Source of the DNA: Gemmatimonadales bacterium UBA7835
GTDB taxonomy: Bacteria; Gemmatimonadota; Gemmatimonadetes; Longimicrobiales; Gaopeijiaceae
DNA: 16,970 bases
Reading direction: 5' to 3'
NCBI GenBank assembly: GCA_002500925.1
Contig: DLTN01000051.1
Span: 1-16,970, forward strand
The notes under the pieces: model-generated
The model's database searches: none
The model's input: the letters and a program-made list of their open reading frames with translations, nothing else
What the model was told of the DNA's origin: nothing
In this document: piece by piece, positions 7,914 through 16,777 of the stretch
How the letters are laid out: every line of letters begins with the position of its first letter
How positions within the stretch are numbered: the first letter of the stretch is position 1
Program-made: the position numbers and the translations under genes

Positions 7914-9310
7914 GATCCCTTAGGAAAGGTCAAAGGAAGCGAACCTGTACTATCACCGAAGGCGCTCATGTCGTGGCCAATTCCTTCCATCAGCGTTACA
8001 AAAGCGTTCGCCATCGGGGTTCCCTTAGGCGCACGAACGTGAATGCCACCCTCCAGCGCTCCGTTCGCCTTGCCCATGAATATCAGAGGACAGCGACGAT
8101 GATTGTGAAGATTTGGATCTCCCATGGGAGAACCCCACACAATCGCCGTCTTATCGAGAAGCGATCGGTCTCCATCCATCGTCGTCCGCATCCGCTCAAG
8201 AAAATACGCCATCATACCGAGTCGGTGCGTATTGATCTTGTTGAAGTCCATGATGTCGGCAGGAACATTGCCATGGTGTGACGCACCATGAATGGATTTA
8301 GTGGTACCAGACAGAGGGAAGGTCCGGTTTGATTGGTCGAAGCCTGTCTTGAATGTGATGACCCGCGTCATATCGGTCTGGAGGGCGAGCACCTGAAGGT
8401 CAAACATGAGCTCCATGTGCTCTTCCCAGGAATCCGGAATACCCGAGGGTGCCTCCGGCATCTGTCGCTCTTCACCACTGAGATTTCTGGCTTCTACAAG
8501 TTGGATTCGGCGTTCGATCTCACGAACATGAGTGAGATACTCGTCCATCGCCGCACGGTCCGTCGCTCCCAAAGAGCTACGCAGTCGCGAAACCTCACCC
8601 GTGATCCAGTCGAGCATGCTTGCATTAGTTCGGCGTCGAGCCCGACGGTCCGCTTGGGAATCTCCAGCTCCAAAGAGGCGCTCGAACACGGCCCGAGGTT
8701 CACGAATGGCTGGCAAAGGTTGATTCGGAGAAGACCAAGCGAGCGATGTCGTATACGCACAGTGGTAATTGTATGCACAGCCTCCTCCCCGATCGATAAC
8801 CTCAGTGCACAGCTCTAAAGAAGGTAGCGCGGTATCTCGACCAAAACGCTGAGCGTGAAGTTGATCTAAAGAGGTCCCCAGAAAAATATCCGAACCCTGG
8901 GTCTGCTTAGGATGGGCTTGGGTAAGGAAAACAGCAGTCGATCGATCGTGGTCCCCCCCGATCTCCTCGGCCCGGTACGGTTCAGCCATGCGACAGTCCG
9001 TTTGGCTGACGATCGTTAGATATTCGCGGTACGCCTCCAGACCCTTCAACGAGCTGTCCGCATGGAACTCGAAATCCCTTCCGACACCAGCTGGCGAGAA
9101 GAGATTTCGCGCCTCACCCCAGTCACTGCCTCCCGCGGACCCCATCGACTCTTCGACAGCGACGAAACGCGTGAACTGCGGATCGTCTGTTGGGTTCCGC
9201 CACACCTTACCAGCGGGGACCATTGCATCGAGAAGAGGCAGTGCGACGGACGTACCCATCCCCTTAACAAAGGTCCGTCGATCAAGATGTTTCCCGGTCA
9301 AGAATTCCAT
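7910..9310 (-). CDS. HXXSHH (DUF1552) family protein, Tat-exported
   Basis: The 466-residue protein belongs to the HXXSHH (DUF1552, PF07586) family. The eponymous motif is present as HGASHH (His341, Ser344, His345, His346), and the usual family length is kept. The N-terminus DRRTFVKGMG (residues 10-19) is a twin-arginine signal followed by VALPLLDAMVPAG, so the protein should be exported folded, often a hint of a bound cofactor or metal. Other conserved-looking His-rich blocks are GGDHDRS (118-124) and WGSPMGDPNLHNHRRCPLIF (393-412). The biochemical function of the family is not established; the His clusters suggest metal binding, which is inference. The start ATG at 9310 has GGAG six bases upstream and lies 30 bases after the haem-motif gene. 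The 3' end overlaps the ankyrin gene by four bases, so all three are very probably one operon. Confidence 0.95.
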   Translation of the reverse strand: MEFLTGKHLDRRTFVKGMGTSVALPLLDAMVPAGKVWRNPTDDPQFTRFVAVEESMGSAGGSDWGEARNLFSPAGVGRDFEFHADSSLKGLEAYREYLTIVSQTDCRMAEPYRAEEIGGDHDRSTAVFLTQAHPKQTQGSDIFLGTSLDQLHAQRFGRDTALPSLELCTEVIDRGGGCAYNYHCAYTTSLAWSSPNQPLPAIREPRAVFERLFGAGDSQADRRARRRTNASMLDWITGEVSRLRSSLGATDRAAMDEYLTHVREIERRIQLVEARNLSGEERQMPEAPSGIPDSWEEHMELMFDLQVLALQTDMTRVITFKTGFDQSNRTFPLSGTTKSIHGASHHGNVPADIMDFNKINTHRLGMMAYFLERMRTTMDGDRSLLDKTAIVWGSPMGDPNLHNHRRCPLIFMGKANGALEGGIHVRAPKGTPMANAFVTLMEGIGHDMSAFGDSTGSLPLTFPKGS

Positions 9311-9340
9311 ATCACGCTCCGTTTCATCGACAATACCTAA

Positions 9341-11878
9341 CTAGAGGCTAGGCTGTCCATACGATTCATCGTCTCCCAAAGAACCAGCAGGTGTATCGGC
9401 AGATGATTCGGACCGCATCATCTGGAAGGTGTCACTCTTCACTACACCCAAAATGAACGATGACATCCGGTAGTCATCGTCCTCTGCATCTCGCACTATC
9501 TGACGTACCGTTGGCTGGTCGAAGTACTCGACACGCCTGCCAATCGCATAGGCCAGTAGATTCTGAGTGAAATTCCGCACGAGAGGAATGGGTCGATCGA
9601 GCAGGACTCCATTGAGATCTTCCGGGGTGGTCAACTCAGTCCCGTCGTAATACGTGCCTCTCGTGTCCAGCGGTACCCCATCTTCCCGAATCCGCCAACG
9701 CCCCGTCACATCAAAGTTGTCGAGTGCAAGACCTATAGGGTCCATCATGCGGTGACATGCATTGCACGTGGGATTTTCCCTATGAATCTCCATACGTTCC
9801 CGAGTCGTCAGACGACGTCCGTCTGACGCCCCCGAAGTTTCCTCGAACGCGGGGACGTTAGGAGGAGGGGGAGGAGGAGGAGAGCCCATCAGAACTTCCA
9901 TTACCCACTTGCCTCGCAAAACAGGGGACGTACGGGCGGACATGGAGGTTGCGAGTAAAACAGAACCGTGCCCGAGAATCCCTCTGCGAGTCTCATCCGG
10001 ATATGTGACGCGACGAAACTCTGACCCCGTGACACCGGGGATCCCATAATGCTCAGCTAAACGTTGGTTCACGAACGAGTAGTCGGCGCTGAAGAACTCC
10101 AGGAGGTTTCGATCCTCAGAAATGAGATTAGAAAAGAAGAGTTGCGTCTCTCGGATCAGATCCTCGCCGAGCTGACCCGAAAAATCGGGATAGAGATAGA
10201 GTTCAGGCTGGTTTTTTTCAGCCTCCTGCAAGCGAAGCCACTGCGACGCAAAACGTGTAGAAAGAGCCTCAGCCTTAGAGTCAGCCAGCATTCTTCGGAC
10301 CTGAGCCTCGAGCACAGATTCGTCAGCTAGACCTCCAGATGCCGCTACATCAATCAACTCTCTATCAGGACCCGTACCCCACAGGAAGAAAGCGAGACGA
10401 GCCGCTAAATCGGTGTCCTTGATCCTGTACGAAACACCAGGCTGCACGTCGCGAGGCTGTTCCTCTAAACGGAACAGAAACGATGGAGAGGCCAAGATCG
10501 CCTGCAGAGCGGTCCGCACACCCACCTCGAAACCGCCATCCGCAAGTCCGGCCTCATAGAACAACATCGGGCCAGCAATATCCTCCTCTCCAACAGGTCG
10601 GCGGTACGCCTCAGTCGCGATTCTGCGCACTATCGACTCCGCACACACTCGCTCCTGACCCGGCGTCACTGGTTCGACTGCACCATGTGCCCCACTCACC
10701 TTTTCGGCATCGGGATGACAGGTAAAAATCCGAGCCCGACTTGGCGTCTGCGATACGCCGACCGGATCAAGCGGACCCGTTACCATAAAGTCTGCGACAT
10801 GCGGCAAAGCCGTTATCCCATAGTTCGCCCACTGTATGGCGTCCTCCCCTCCAACGAATGACCAGTCAAACGGACTCAAGCGGTCCTCATATGGCCCCTC
10901 GATTCTGCGAACAAACGCCGCGGCAACTTGCCTCTGCCCGGATTCCACGAATATCGGCTCTGTCTTGACCGGAACGTTCGCCTGCCTTCCGTGCTCAAGC
11001 TGAAGCCCAGCGACGCCCTCACCGTCAATCGACACATCAAGATCCTGTGAATTCGTGCCACCTCCGAACAACATTTCAAACGAGAAGACATAATCCCCGT
11101 CCACAGGGAAATTGTGGGTGATCACCATACCGCCCCGGGTTCCGAATGGGGCACCTTCGAGCTGATCCCAAGAATGCTGCGAAACATCGATCGGGTTAGT
11201 GTATTTCGCAGAGAATGTCTGAGCTTCGGCGTTACCCACGGCAATTCTACTGACCTCCGTAGCAGCCCTCAGGTAAGCTTCGAGCAGGGTCGTCGAGAGT
11301 CCCTGGGCGGCGGAGAGGTTGTCAAAGTTGCCCAAATAAGTGTCCGCTGGAAGCCATCTTCCCGCGTCGACCTCAATCCCGAGAAGCTCGTATATGACCC
11401 GCTCGTACTCAGAACGATTGAGACGCTGGAAGCGGCGTATACCAGGATTTGGATCCGTGACGGCCGCAGCATCCACCACCGATTCAAGAGTTTCGACGAG
11501 CGCGTTTAAGGTGTCGGCTGTCGGTCGCCGAGCGCCCGGTGGAGGCATCATCCCCGCCCTAAGCTTGACGATCATCTTCTCCGAAACGGCAGCGTGTTCG
11601 TCAGCGTATTCCGGATCGAAACCCTCAAGGGTGAGATTACCCGTCATCCGGCGTTCGTTGTGGCACCGAACGCAGTAAAGCTCTACAACATCTGCCAAAG
11701 CTGACGTGGCGACCAGCTGGCGGTCCGGAACTACAGTGACGGGAGGCACACCCACTTGGACTTCCGTGATCACAGCTTCGGGTTCACCGACCCGTATGGG
11801 CGCGTTCGTACCAAGGCTCTGTCCACCAAGAATGAGCCCCAGCCCCAATAGCCCTGAACTGAACGCGATCGTCTTCAC
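9341..11878 (-). CDS. Multi-domain c-type haem protein (DUF1587/1595/1592/1588/1585)
   Basis: From the GTG at 11878 the product has 845 residues. It carries a Sec signal (VKTIAFSSGLLGLGLILGG), then a Planctomycete-cytochrome-type domain with CVRCH (Cys69, Cys72, His73). Next come a DUF1587-like block (about 149-213, with RRFQRLNRSEYERVIYELLG), a beta-rich carbohydrate-binding-like segment (about 245-325), DUF1595 (about 407-467), DUF1592 (about 482-607), DUF1588 (about 627-727) and DUF1585 (about 752-822). The DUF1588 region contains a second haem motif, CNACH (Cys705, Cys708, His709), and a run of seven prolines (667-673 counted from residue 1 at 11878 is about 667-673 minus 8 if the longer frame is used). 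An upstream in-frame GTG at 11902 exists, but a strong GGGAGGAGG five bases before 11878 decides the start. It should be a periplasmic electron-transfer protein or oxidoreductase. Substrate unknown. Confidence 0.94.
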   Translation of the reverse strand: MKTIAFSSGLLGLGLILGGQSLGTNAPIRVGEPEAVITEVQVGVPPVTVVPDRQLVATSALADVVELYCVRCHNERRMTGNLTLEGFDPEYADEHAAVSEKMIVKLRAGMMPPPGARRPTADTLNALVETLESVVDAAAVTDPNPGIRRFQRLNRSEYERVIYELLGIEVDAGRWLPADTYLGNFDNLSAAQGLSTTLLEAYLRAATEVSRIAVGNAEAQTFSAKYTNPIDVSQHSWDQLEGAPFGTRGGMVITHNFPVDGDYVFSFEMLFGGGTNSQDLDVSIDGEGVAGLQLEHGRQANVPVKTEPIFVESGQRQVAAAFVRRIEGPYEDRLSPFDWSFVGGEDAIQWANYGITALPHVADFMVTGPLDPVGVSQTPSRARIFTCHPDAEKVSGAHGAVEPVTPGQERVCAESIVRRIATEAYRRPVGEEDIAGPMLFYEAGLADGGFEVGVRTALQAILASPSFLFRLEEQPRDVQPGVSYRIKDTDLAARLAFFLWGTGPDRELIDVAASGGLADESVLEAQVRRMLADSKAEALSTRFASQWLRLQEAEKNQPELYLYPDFSGQLGEDLIRETQLFFSNLISEDRNLLEFFSADYSFVNQRLAEHYGIPGVTGSEFRRVTYPDETRRGILGHGSVLLATSMSARTSPVLRGKWVMEVLMGSPPPPPPPNVPAFEETSGASDGRRLTTRERMEIHRENPTCNACHRMMDPIGLALDNFDVTGRWRIREDGVPLDTRGTYYDGTELTTPEDLNGVLLDRPIPLVRNFTQNLLAYAIGRRVEYFDQPTVRQIVRDAEDDDYRMSSFILGVVKSDTFQMMRSESSADTPAGSLGDDESYGQPSL

Positions 11879-11883
11879 GAGAT

Positions 11884-11892
11884 CCTCCTCCC
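11884..11892 (-). promoter_or_regulatory. Strong ribosome binding site deciding the GTG start at 11878
   Basis: The minus strand reads GGGAGGAGG, with five bases to the GTG at 11878. It lies inside the longer open frame that begins at 11902, where no comparable site is seen. It therefore supports the shorter product, which also starts directly with the signal peptide. The remaining gap (11893-11981) shows no clear promoter or hairpin. Confidence 0.75.
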
Positions 11893-11981
11893 GAGGCCCC
11901 ACTGCTCCAATGAATTACCAGCCAGAGGATGGGGGTACCGGGAACCAGAGCCAATCTAGGGCTGGCGTCCTCCTCGGGCCA

Positions 11982-14252
11982 TCAGAATCTCATCAAATAC
12001 GTCAGCTTGGTCACAAGGCCACGATCTGTGAGTGACCAGCCCCTTAAGTCGTCGCTTCGATTCTCTGTAAAGACAATGTAGAGGTCGCTTCCGGGGCGAT
12101 GAATGAAATTGAACCGCACATTAGTGGAAAAGTCCCCGTCTAGACTGTTGTGTTGAACCAACGCGTTTACGAAAAGTCGCGTCGATAGCGAGAACGAGGC
12201 CCTCAACGAGGAAATGTCGGCAGTAAATTCTCCTCCAGGCACTTCCGCAATGTTGCGATTTAGCCCTGGCGTGAGCGAAAAGCGCGGAGAAAGAGCCATC
12301 GTAGCACTGACACCTGCACTCACCAAAGAGCCGCCATAGAACTGAGAGACCATTCCATTCACTTCCGCGCTAAGCGGTCTTGCACGGCTACTCCCACCGA
12401 ACCACCCCACATGATTGTTGTCGTAGCGTCCTTTCGGTACTTCGACGTCGGGCGCTAACTCAAATGCATTATCGACAACCGTCTCACCCAAGTTGCCAAG
12501 CACGCTGAGGTTGTCCCCTGAGCGCCATGTTGGCGTCGTGAGGAACCCAACTTGCCAATCTTGCATGCGATTGCCGGTCATAGTCGACGCATATTTCCCG
12601 CCGACAAACAATCCAACCTCCCGCAACCCTAGAGCACTTGGGCGCCACGTATAGCCGTTATACAGCTCAGTGCTCCGATAGTCTTTCCTCGTAATGAAGC
12701 CCGCTGAGGCTTCAGACTCGGCACCAACCGCATAATGATTAAGAAATGATCTCCATCGATCACCACCGTACCTATATCCAACGTGATAGGCGACGCCATC
12801 CCCACCTACTCCTTCGGTGAAGCTACGCGTAACCGAAGCATCCCAAACCCATGCCTGTCCGACTACGAACTGACCATCGATCCCAGCTACCGTGTTCGTC
12901 GCTTCATTGCCCCGACGATCTACAACCATGGCGCCGATATAGTTGGTTTCTCCGACATCCCGCTTGATGCGAGCAACTGAAAAAAGCTCACGATCAACAG
13001 CCCGAAACTCTGAAGACTCAGGGACTGCATCGGTCATAACGCTCATGAAGCCTACAGTCTGCGAACCCACCCGACCCGTAAGACGAGCGCCTCCGACAAT
13101 AGGGACCGACCCGTTCTCTGAAATCCCTATCTGGCGACTAAAGAACATCTGGTATGCGGGAGGTTCCAGAGGGTTTCCTGGGTTTCCGAAAGCAAAAATG
13201 CCTGAGTTCTCAAGGAAGAAGTCCCGCTTCTCAGGAAAGAAAAGGTTGAAGCGAGTAAGGTTGACCTGTGCATCGTCAACTTCGACTTGAGCGAAATCCG
13301 TGTTAAACGTCAGATCCAAGAGTAATCCCGGCGCAATTTCACTCTTCAAATCCACTCCGACAGCTCGGTCGACAGAACCATTCAACGCATCAGCAGAATT
13401 CCGTTCCTGCACTCGACCGAGCAGCCCGTACGGTTTGGCTTCGACATTGAGCCCCTGACGAGGCAGATCGCTCAGACCACTGAGATGCCCCGCTCGGCTA
13501 ACCCGCTGAAGTCCTCCCCCCTCACGCTCCCATGAGCGCCAGTACACTTGCTCATTCTTACTGCGAATCCCTCTGAAGAAATTGATCCCCCAAGGTTCTT
13601 CACCCGACGCGTCCGGATAGCGTAACGTGCGCCAAGGAATCGCGAATTCAGCGCTCCATCCATTCGGTGTGCGGGTGCCCGCGACCTCCCACACTCCGCG
13701 CCAGTCGATGTTAACTGAGCTGCCTTCATCGGTGATGAGTGCTTCGAACTCAGCACCATTCGGGTTCGTCGCGAATACCACTCCATTCCGATGATCGTGG
13801 AACGGGTCAAGAAGGATTGCAAAAACATCATCCCCCGCCTGCTGTAATTCTCCACGTCCGAACGGGTCGACCTCAAGAATACGGTCGCGCTGCATAATTC
13901 GAGACACGACCTGATCCGGTCTAGAATGAAAAGCGCGCACCGACACGTAGAGCGCTTCGTCGTCGTATACGACGCGCACTTCTGTCATCTCGGTGGCAGG
14001 ATCCGACTCAATCGGGTTCTGCTGCAGAAAATCAGTTATGGGAGGTACCCGCTCCCAGAACCGTTCATCGACGCGTCCATCAATCTGAGGGCGCTCACTA
14101 ACATCCTCAGAAAGTCGGACAGCGTTTAGAAATCCGGGCGAGGGCACTTCCTGCGCTTCTGATGTGACAGGAGCAAATAGAGCCGCGGCTAGCACCGACG
14201 TCCACAAACGAATCTTACACACGAGTCCGGCAACGCACCCACACTTCGACAT
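11982..14252 (-). CDS. DUF5916 protein with CBM9-like domain and outer-membrane barrel
   Basis: The 756-residue protein has a Sec signal (likely cleavage TSEA|Q after residue 33) and a CBM9-like sugar-binding-fold domain at about 50-230. Diagnostic blocks are IDGRVDERFWERV (57-69), DDVFAILLDPFHDHRNGVVF (141-160), NPNGAEFEALITDEG (163-177) and PNGWSAEFAIPWRTLRYP (196-213). The rest fits DUF5916, including the segment NLFFPEKRDFFLENSGIFAFG near the domain start. Beta strands with alternating hydrophobic residues continue to the last residues LTYLMRF; a terminal Phe is typical of outer-membrane barrels. The expected location is the outer membrane with the CBM9-like part in the periplasm. The family has no settled function; carbohydrate binding or import is inference. 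The ATG has GGAG closely upstream. It is followed after about 100 bases by the haem-motif gene, so co-transcription is possible. Confidence 0.93.
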   Translation of the reverse strand: MSKCGCVAGLVCKIRLWTSVLAAALFAPVTSEAQEVPSPGFLNAVRLSEDVSERPQIDGRVDERFWERVPPITDFLQQNPIESDPATEMTEVRVVYDDEALYVSVRAFHSRPDQVVSRIMQRDRILEVDPFGRGELQQAGDDVFAILLDPFHDHRNGVVFATNPNGAEFEALITDEGSSVNIDWRGVWEVAGTRTPNGWSAEFAIPWRTLRYPDASGEEPWGINFFRGIRSKNEQVYWRSWEREGGGLQRVSRAGHLSGLSDLPRQGLNVEAKPYGLLGRVQERNSADALNGSVDRAVGVDLKSEIAPGLLLDLTFNTDFAQVEVDDAQVNLTRFNLFFPEKRDFFLENSGIFAFGNPGNPLEPPAYQMFFSRQIGISENGSVPIVGGARLTGRVGSQTVGFMSVMTDAVPESSEFRAVDRELFSVARIKRDVGETNYIGAMVVDRRGNEATNTVAGIDGQFVVGQAWVWDASVTRSFTEGVGGDGVAYHVGYRYGGDRWRSFLNHYAVGAESEASAGFITRKDYRSTELYNGYTWRPSALGLREVGLFVGGKYASTMTGNRMQDWQVGFLTTPTWRSGDNLSVLGNLGETVVDNAFELAPDVEVPKGRYDNNHVGWFGGSSRARPLSAEVNGMVSQFYGGSLVSAGVSATMALSPRFSLTPGLNRNIAEVPGGEFTADISSLRASFSLSTRLFVNALVQHNSLDGDFSTNVRFNFIHRPGSDLYIVFTENRSDDLRGWSLTDRGLVTKLTYLMRF

Positions 14253-14274
14253 CCTTCTCCCCCTGCGCCTTCCG

Positions 14275-14287
14275 CTTTTCGCTAGTG
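14275..14287. promoter_or_regulatory. 13-bp motif shared with the metallopeptidase upstream region
   Basis: The plus strand reads CTTTTCGCTAGTG, the exact reverse complement of 16788-16800. This copy lies 23 bases before the DUF5916 start codon, the other 35 bases before the metallopeptidase start codon. A 13-base identity between two short non-coding gaps is unlikely by chance, so a regulator site is possible. Orientation relative to the genes is opposite in the two copies. Confidence 0.3.
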
Positions 14288-14335
14288 CACTTCGGTCATA
14301 TCGCCGGAAAGAAGGAGGAAGACATCACCCAAACA

Positions 14336-14349
14336 GGCAAGCCCTTGCC
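14336..14349 (-). terminator. Small terminator-like hairpin after the metallopeptidase gene
   Basis: On the minus strand GGCAA-GGGC-TTGCC forms a five-pair stem with a four-base loop, followed by TGTTT. It lies about 30 bases after the metallopeptidase stop. The stem is short and the T-run is minimal, so it may only reduce read-through into the DUF5916 gene. The remainder of the 128-base gap contains the 13-bp motif and the ribosome site. Confidence 0.27.
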
Positions 14350-14380
14350 GGTTCGCACTGTTAGGCTTAGCGGCACTAAA

Positions 14381-16753
14381 TCAACTCGGATCCAAAGCCG
14401 CACCGATTCTCAAGATCGCATCGCGGAAGTGCAACTCGGTCGGCCTGTGCGAGGATGTCGCACTTTCAAGTTGTTCACGGAGCATCTGAAGCTCGCCGCG
14501 CGCGAACGACACTATATCGGTTTGCACTGCATCCTCATGTTCCAGCAGCGTCTTCATCCGATCAAGGTAGGATCGCTGCAAATTTCGCCGGTACACATCG
14601 GTGTCACGACCTGACGCAAGCTCTGACCACACACCACTTCTCAGGTCGACAAGCATCTCATGGAGTGAATACGCCTGCCCCCCATAGAATGCTTCCTGTT
14701 CGATAAGCCGCTTCATGCGCTCGACATTTAAAACCTGATCCAAGCCGCTCGACTGTCGTGCATGTACAAGGTCCGTCGCACCGGTCGCCTGAAACCTCTC
14801 CAGGATATCACTATCTAGCAGCCAGTGTGGTGTCGCAAAAACCTGCCGGTTCAGATACTCAAGCGCCCTCTTCTGCTTGTTGGCCTGCACCATCTCGTAC
14901 TGAACACCTCCCTGCCCCTGGCGCTTACGTGTCCTTACGACCCCTCCGACATTTGCCACCACATGACCTGTATACCGGCTCCACTGGCTTACCACATTGG
15001 TGTACAGCTCTTCGAGAGCCGAGTAGTCGTCACCCTCTACATAGGTCCAGTCGATCAGGTTGGCCGCAATCCGCTTTAGGTTCTCTACTCCATAGTCTGA
15101 CGCACGCATAGCATCGTCGCCGATTGCCTCAGTGAGAGAGGAAGGATCCGCGCCACCTCTCATGGGGCTTGAGAAGAGATAGACTGGGTCTTCTTGCCAT
15201 TCTTCGACGAAGTTTCGCATTCCTTCCTGTTCTGAATAGCGGTCCTGACCCAGATGCATCCTGTAGCCCCACTCAATCGCGAACTTGTCATAGGGACCCA
15301 CTAAAGGCATCAAACAGGTGTCGTCTCCGGGCTGAGCGACATAGTTGAAGCGCGCATAATCCATAATGGACGACGCCACCCCCATTTCGCAGACGAACCG
15401 GGTACGTAGGTCTTCGACAGAATAAGACGAAGAAGACTGCATGTTGTGCTGCAGTCCAATTGTGTGCCCGACCTCGTGAGCTGACACGAACCTTATAAGC
15501 TCTCCCATCAGATCGTCAGAAAACTCAACACCTCTCGCGTGTTCGTTGGCTGCCGCAGTCTGAATAAAGAACCAATTGCGCAGCAGGTTCATCACGTTGT
15601 GATACCACTGGATGTCACTTTCTAGGATCTCACCAGTCCGAGGATCATGAACGTGTGGGCCAGACGCATTCTGCACGTCTGACGCTAAGTAGCGGATTAC
15701 TGAGTACCGGGCGTCCTCAGGACTCCAGGCGGGGTCTTCTGGAGCATCCATCGCGATGATCGCGTTACTAAAGCCAGCGGTCTCAAACGCCACCTGCCAG
15801 TCCTCAACCCCCTGCTTCAGATATGGGACCCACTTTTCGGGGGTGGCAGGGTCGATGTAATAAACGATGGGTTGCACGGGATCGACGACTTCACCACGAG
15901 CATAGGCCTCAGGGTCGCTAGGCTCGAGACGCCAGCGGGTCACATAGCAAGTTTCTACCGCACGTTGAGCCTCTATGCCGTAGTCAGTCTGGGTCGTACT
16001 GAAGAAACCAACGCGCTCATCGCATAGGCGTGGCTCAATGGGGTCATCAGGTAAAAGGAGCATCGAATGGTGCATTTCCATCGATAGAGTGTTGCTTGCC
16101 TCGTTCGACGGAGCTTCAGTCGCTTCATAAGTCAGGACTCGACGCACCTCAACGTTACGTGGGAATGCACTCGCGCGATCGATGTAGGTCCGGTCACCGT
16201 CTACACGGCGAACTCCATAAGAAGAACGTCGTCGCTTTTGTAGGCCAAGCATGGTGACATCTTCAGTAAAGAGATCCGTCACGTTGACCACGACAGCGGT
16301 GGAATCCTCATTCATGACTTCGACATCAAACGCCATGACGATTGGCTCGAAATTAGAGTTTCGAACAGCGGCGGCGATCGTTGTGGAATCTCCTGCAAAA
16401 TTGTCGTAACTCACTAAACGAAGCAGCACGCGCTCGCCATTGTGCTCCCATCGCACCGTAGATGTATTCGACTTGGAGCCGCCGTACCCAGCACCATCAG
16501 GCGTGCGGGAGACCCGGCTGAGCAGGAGCATTTCTCGATTCATAAGATCAAGTGGGATCTCGTAGTAGAGATCCGCTCCGATCATGTGCGTATCAAAGAG
16601 ACCCTCACTAGTGACCGCCTCTTCCGTGATCACTTCCGCGTACGTGGTTGCTTCAGGGTCTCCATCAGATTCTTGGCCCTGCTGGAATGCAGCAACAGGC
16701 GCCACCATGAAGAAGAGGGAAAAGAGCGCGAACAACGTTGAGCTGCGGAGCAT
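14381..16753 (-). CDS. Secreted zinc metallopeptidase (DUF5117/DUF4953)
   Basis: The 790-residue protein starts with a Sec signal (MLRSSTLFALFSLFFMVAPVAAF). The N-terminal half (about 35-230) fits DUF5117, a beta-rich region with RDVEVRRVLTYE-like blocks around 198-210. The catalytic half fits DUF4953: VYYIDPATPEKWVPYLKQGVEDW-like sequence near 297-319, then HEVGHTIGLQH (His426, Glu427, His430, Gly433, His436) and SIMDY with Met464. HExxHxxGxxH plus a downstream Met-turn is the metzincin layout, so one zinc ion and peptidase activity are predicted. Length is close to family norms. It should act in the periplasm or outside the cell. Its natural substrate is unknown; relatives in other phyla sit near nutrient-uptake genes. 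The start ATG has no strong ribosome site. It is separated from the DUF5916 gene by 128 bases. Confidence 0.94.
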   Translation of the reverse strand: MLRSSTLFALFSLFFMVAPVAAFQQGQESDGDPEATTYAEVITEEAVTSEGLFDTHMIGADLYYEIPLDLMNREMLLLSRVSRTPDGAGYGGSKSNTSTVRWEHNGERVLLRLVSYDNFAGDSTTIAAAVRNSNFEPIVMAFDVEVMNEDSTAVVVNVTDLFTEDVTMLGLQKRRRSSYGVRRVDGDRTYIDRASAFPRNVEVRRVLTYEATEAPSNEASNTLSMEMHHSMLLLPDDPIEPRLCDERVGFFSTTQTDYGIEAQRAVETCYVTRWRLEPSDPEAYARGEVVDPVQPIVYYIDPATPEKWVPYLKQGVEDWQVAFETAGFSNAIIAMDAPEDPAWSPEDARYSVIRYLASDVQNASGPHVHDPRTGEILESDIQWYHNVMNLLRNWFFIQTAAANEHARGVEFSDDLMGELIRFVSAHEVGHTIGLQHNMQSSSSYSVEDLRTRFVCEMGVASSIMDYARFNYVAQPGDDTCLMPLVGPYDKFAIEWGYRMHLGQDRYSEQEGMRNFVEEWQEDPVYLFSSPMRGGADPSSLTEAIGDDAMRASDYGVENLKRIAANLIDWTYVEGDDYSALEELYTNVVSQWSRYTGHVVANVGGVVRTRKRQGQGGVQYEMVQANKQKRALEYLNRQVFATPHWLLDSDILERFQATGATDLVHARQSSGLDQVLNVERMKRLIEQEAFYGGQAYSLHEMLVDLRSGVWSELASGRDTDVYRRNLQRSYLDRMKTLLEHEDAVQTDIVSFARGELQMLREQLESATSSHRPTELHFRDAILRIGAALDPS

Positions 16754-16777
16754 GGTAGTCGTGGGTTTGTCAGTAGT

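Noticed and set aside
8333..8818. Plus-strand open frame of 161 codons
   Set aside because: It lies wholly antisense to the HXXSHH gene, with composition typical of a shadow frame.
11879..11902. Longer N-terminus of the haem-motif protein from GTG at 11902
   Set aside because: It would add eight charged residues before the signal peptide and translate through the strong ribosome site that serves 11878.
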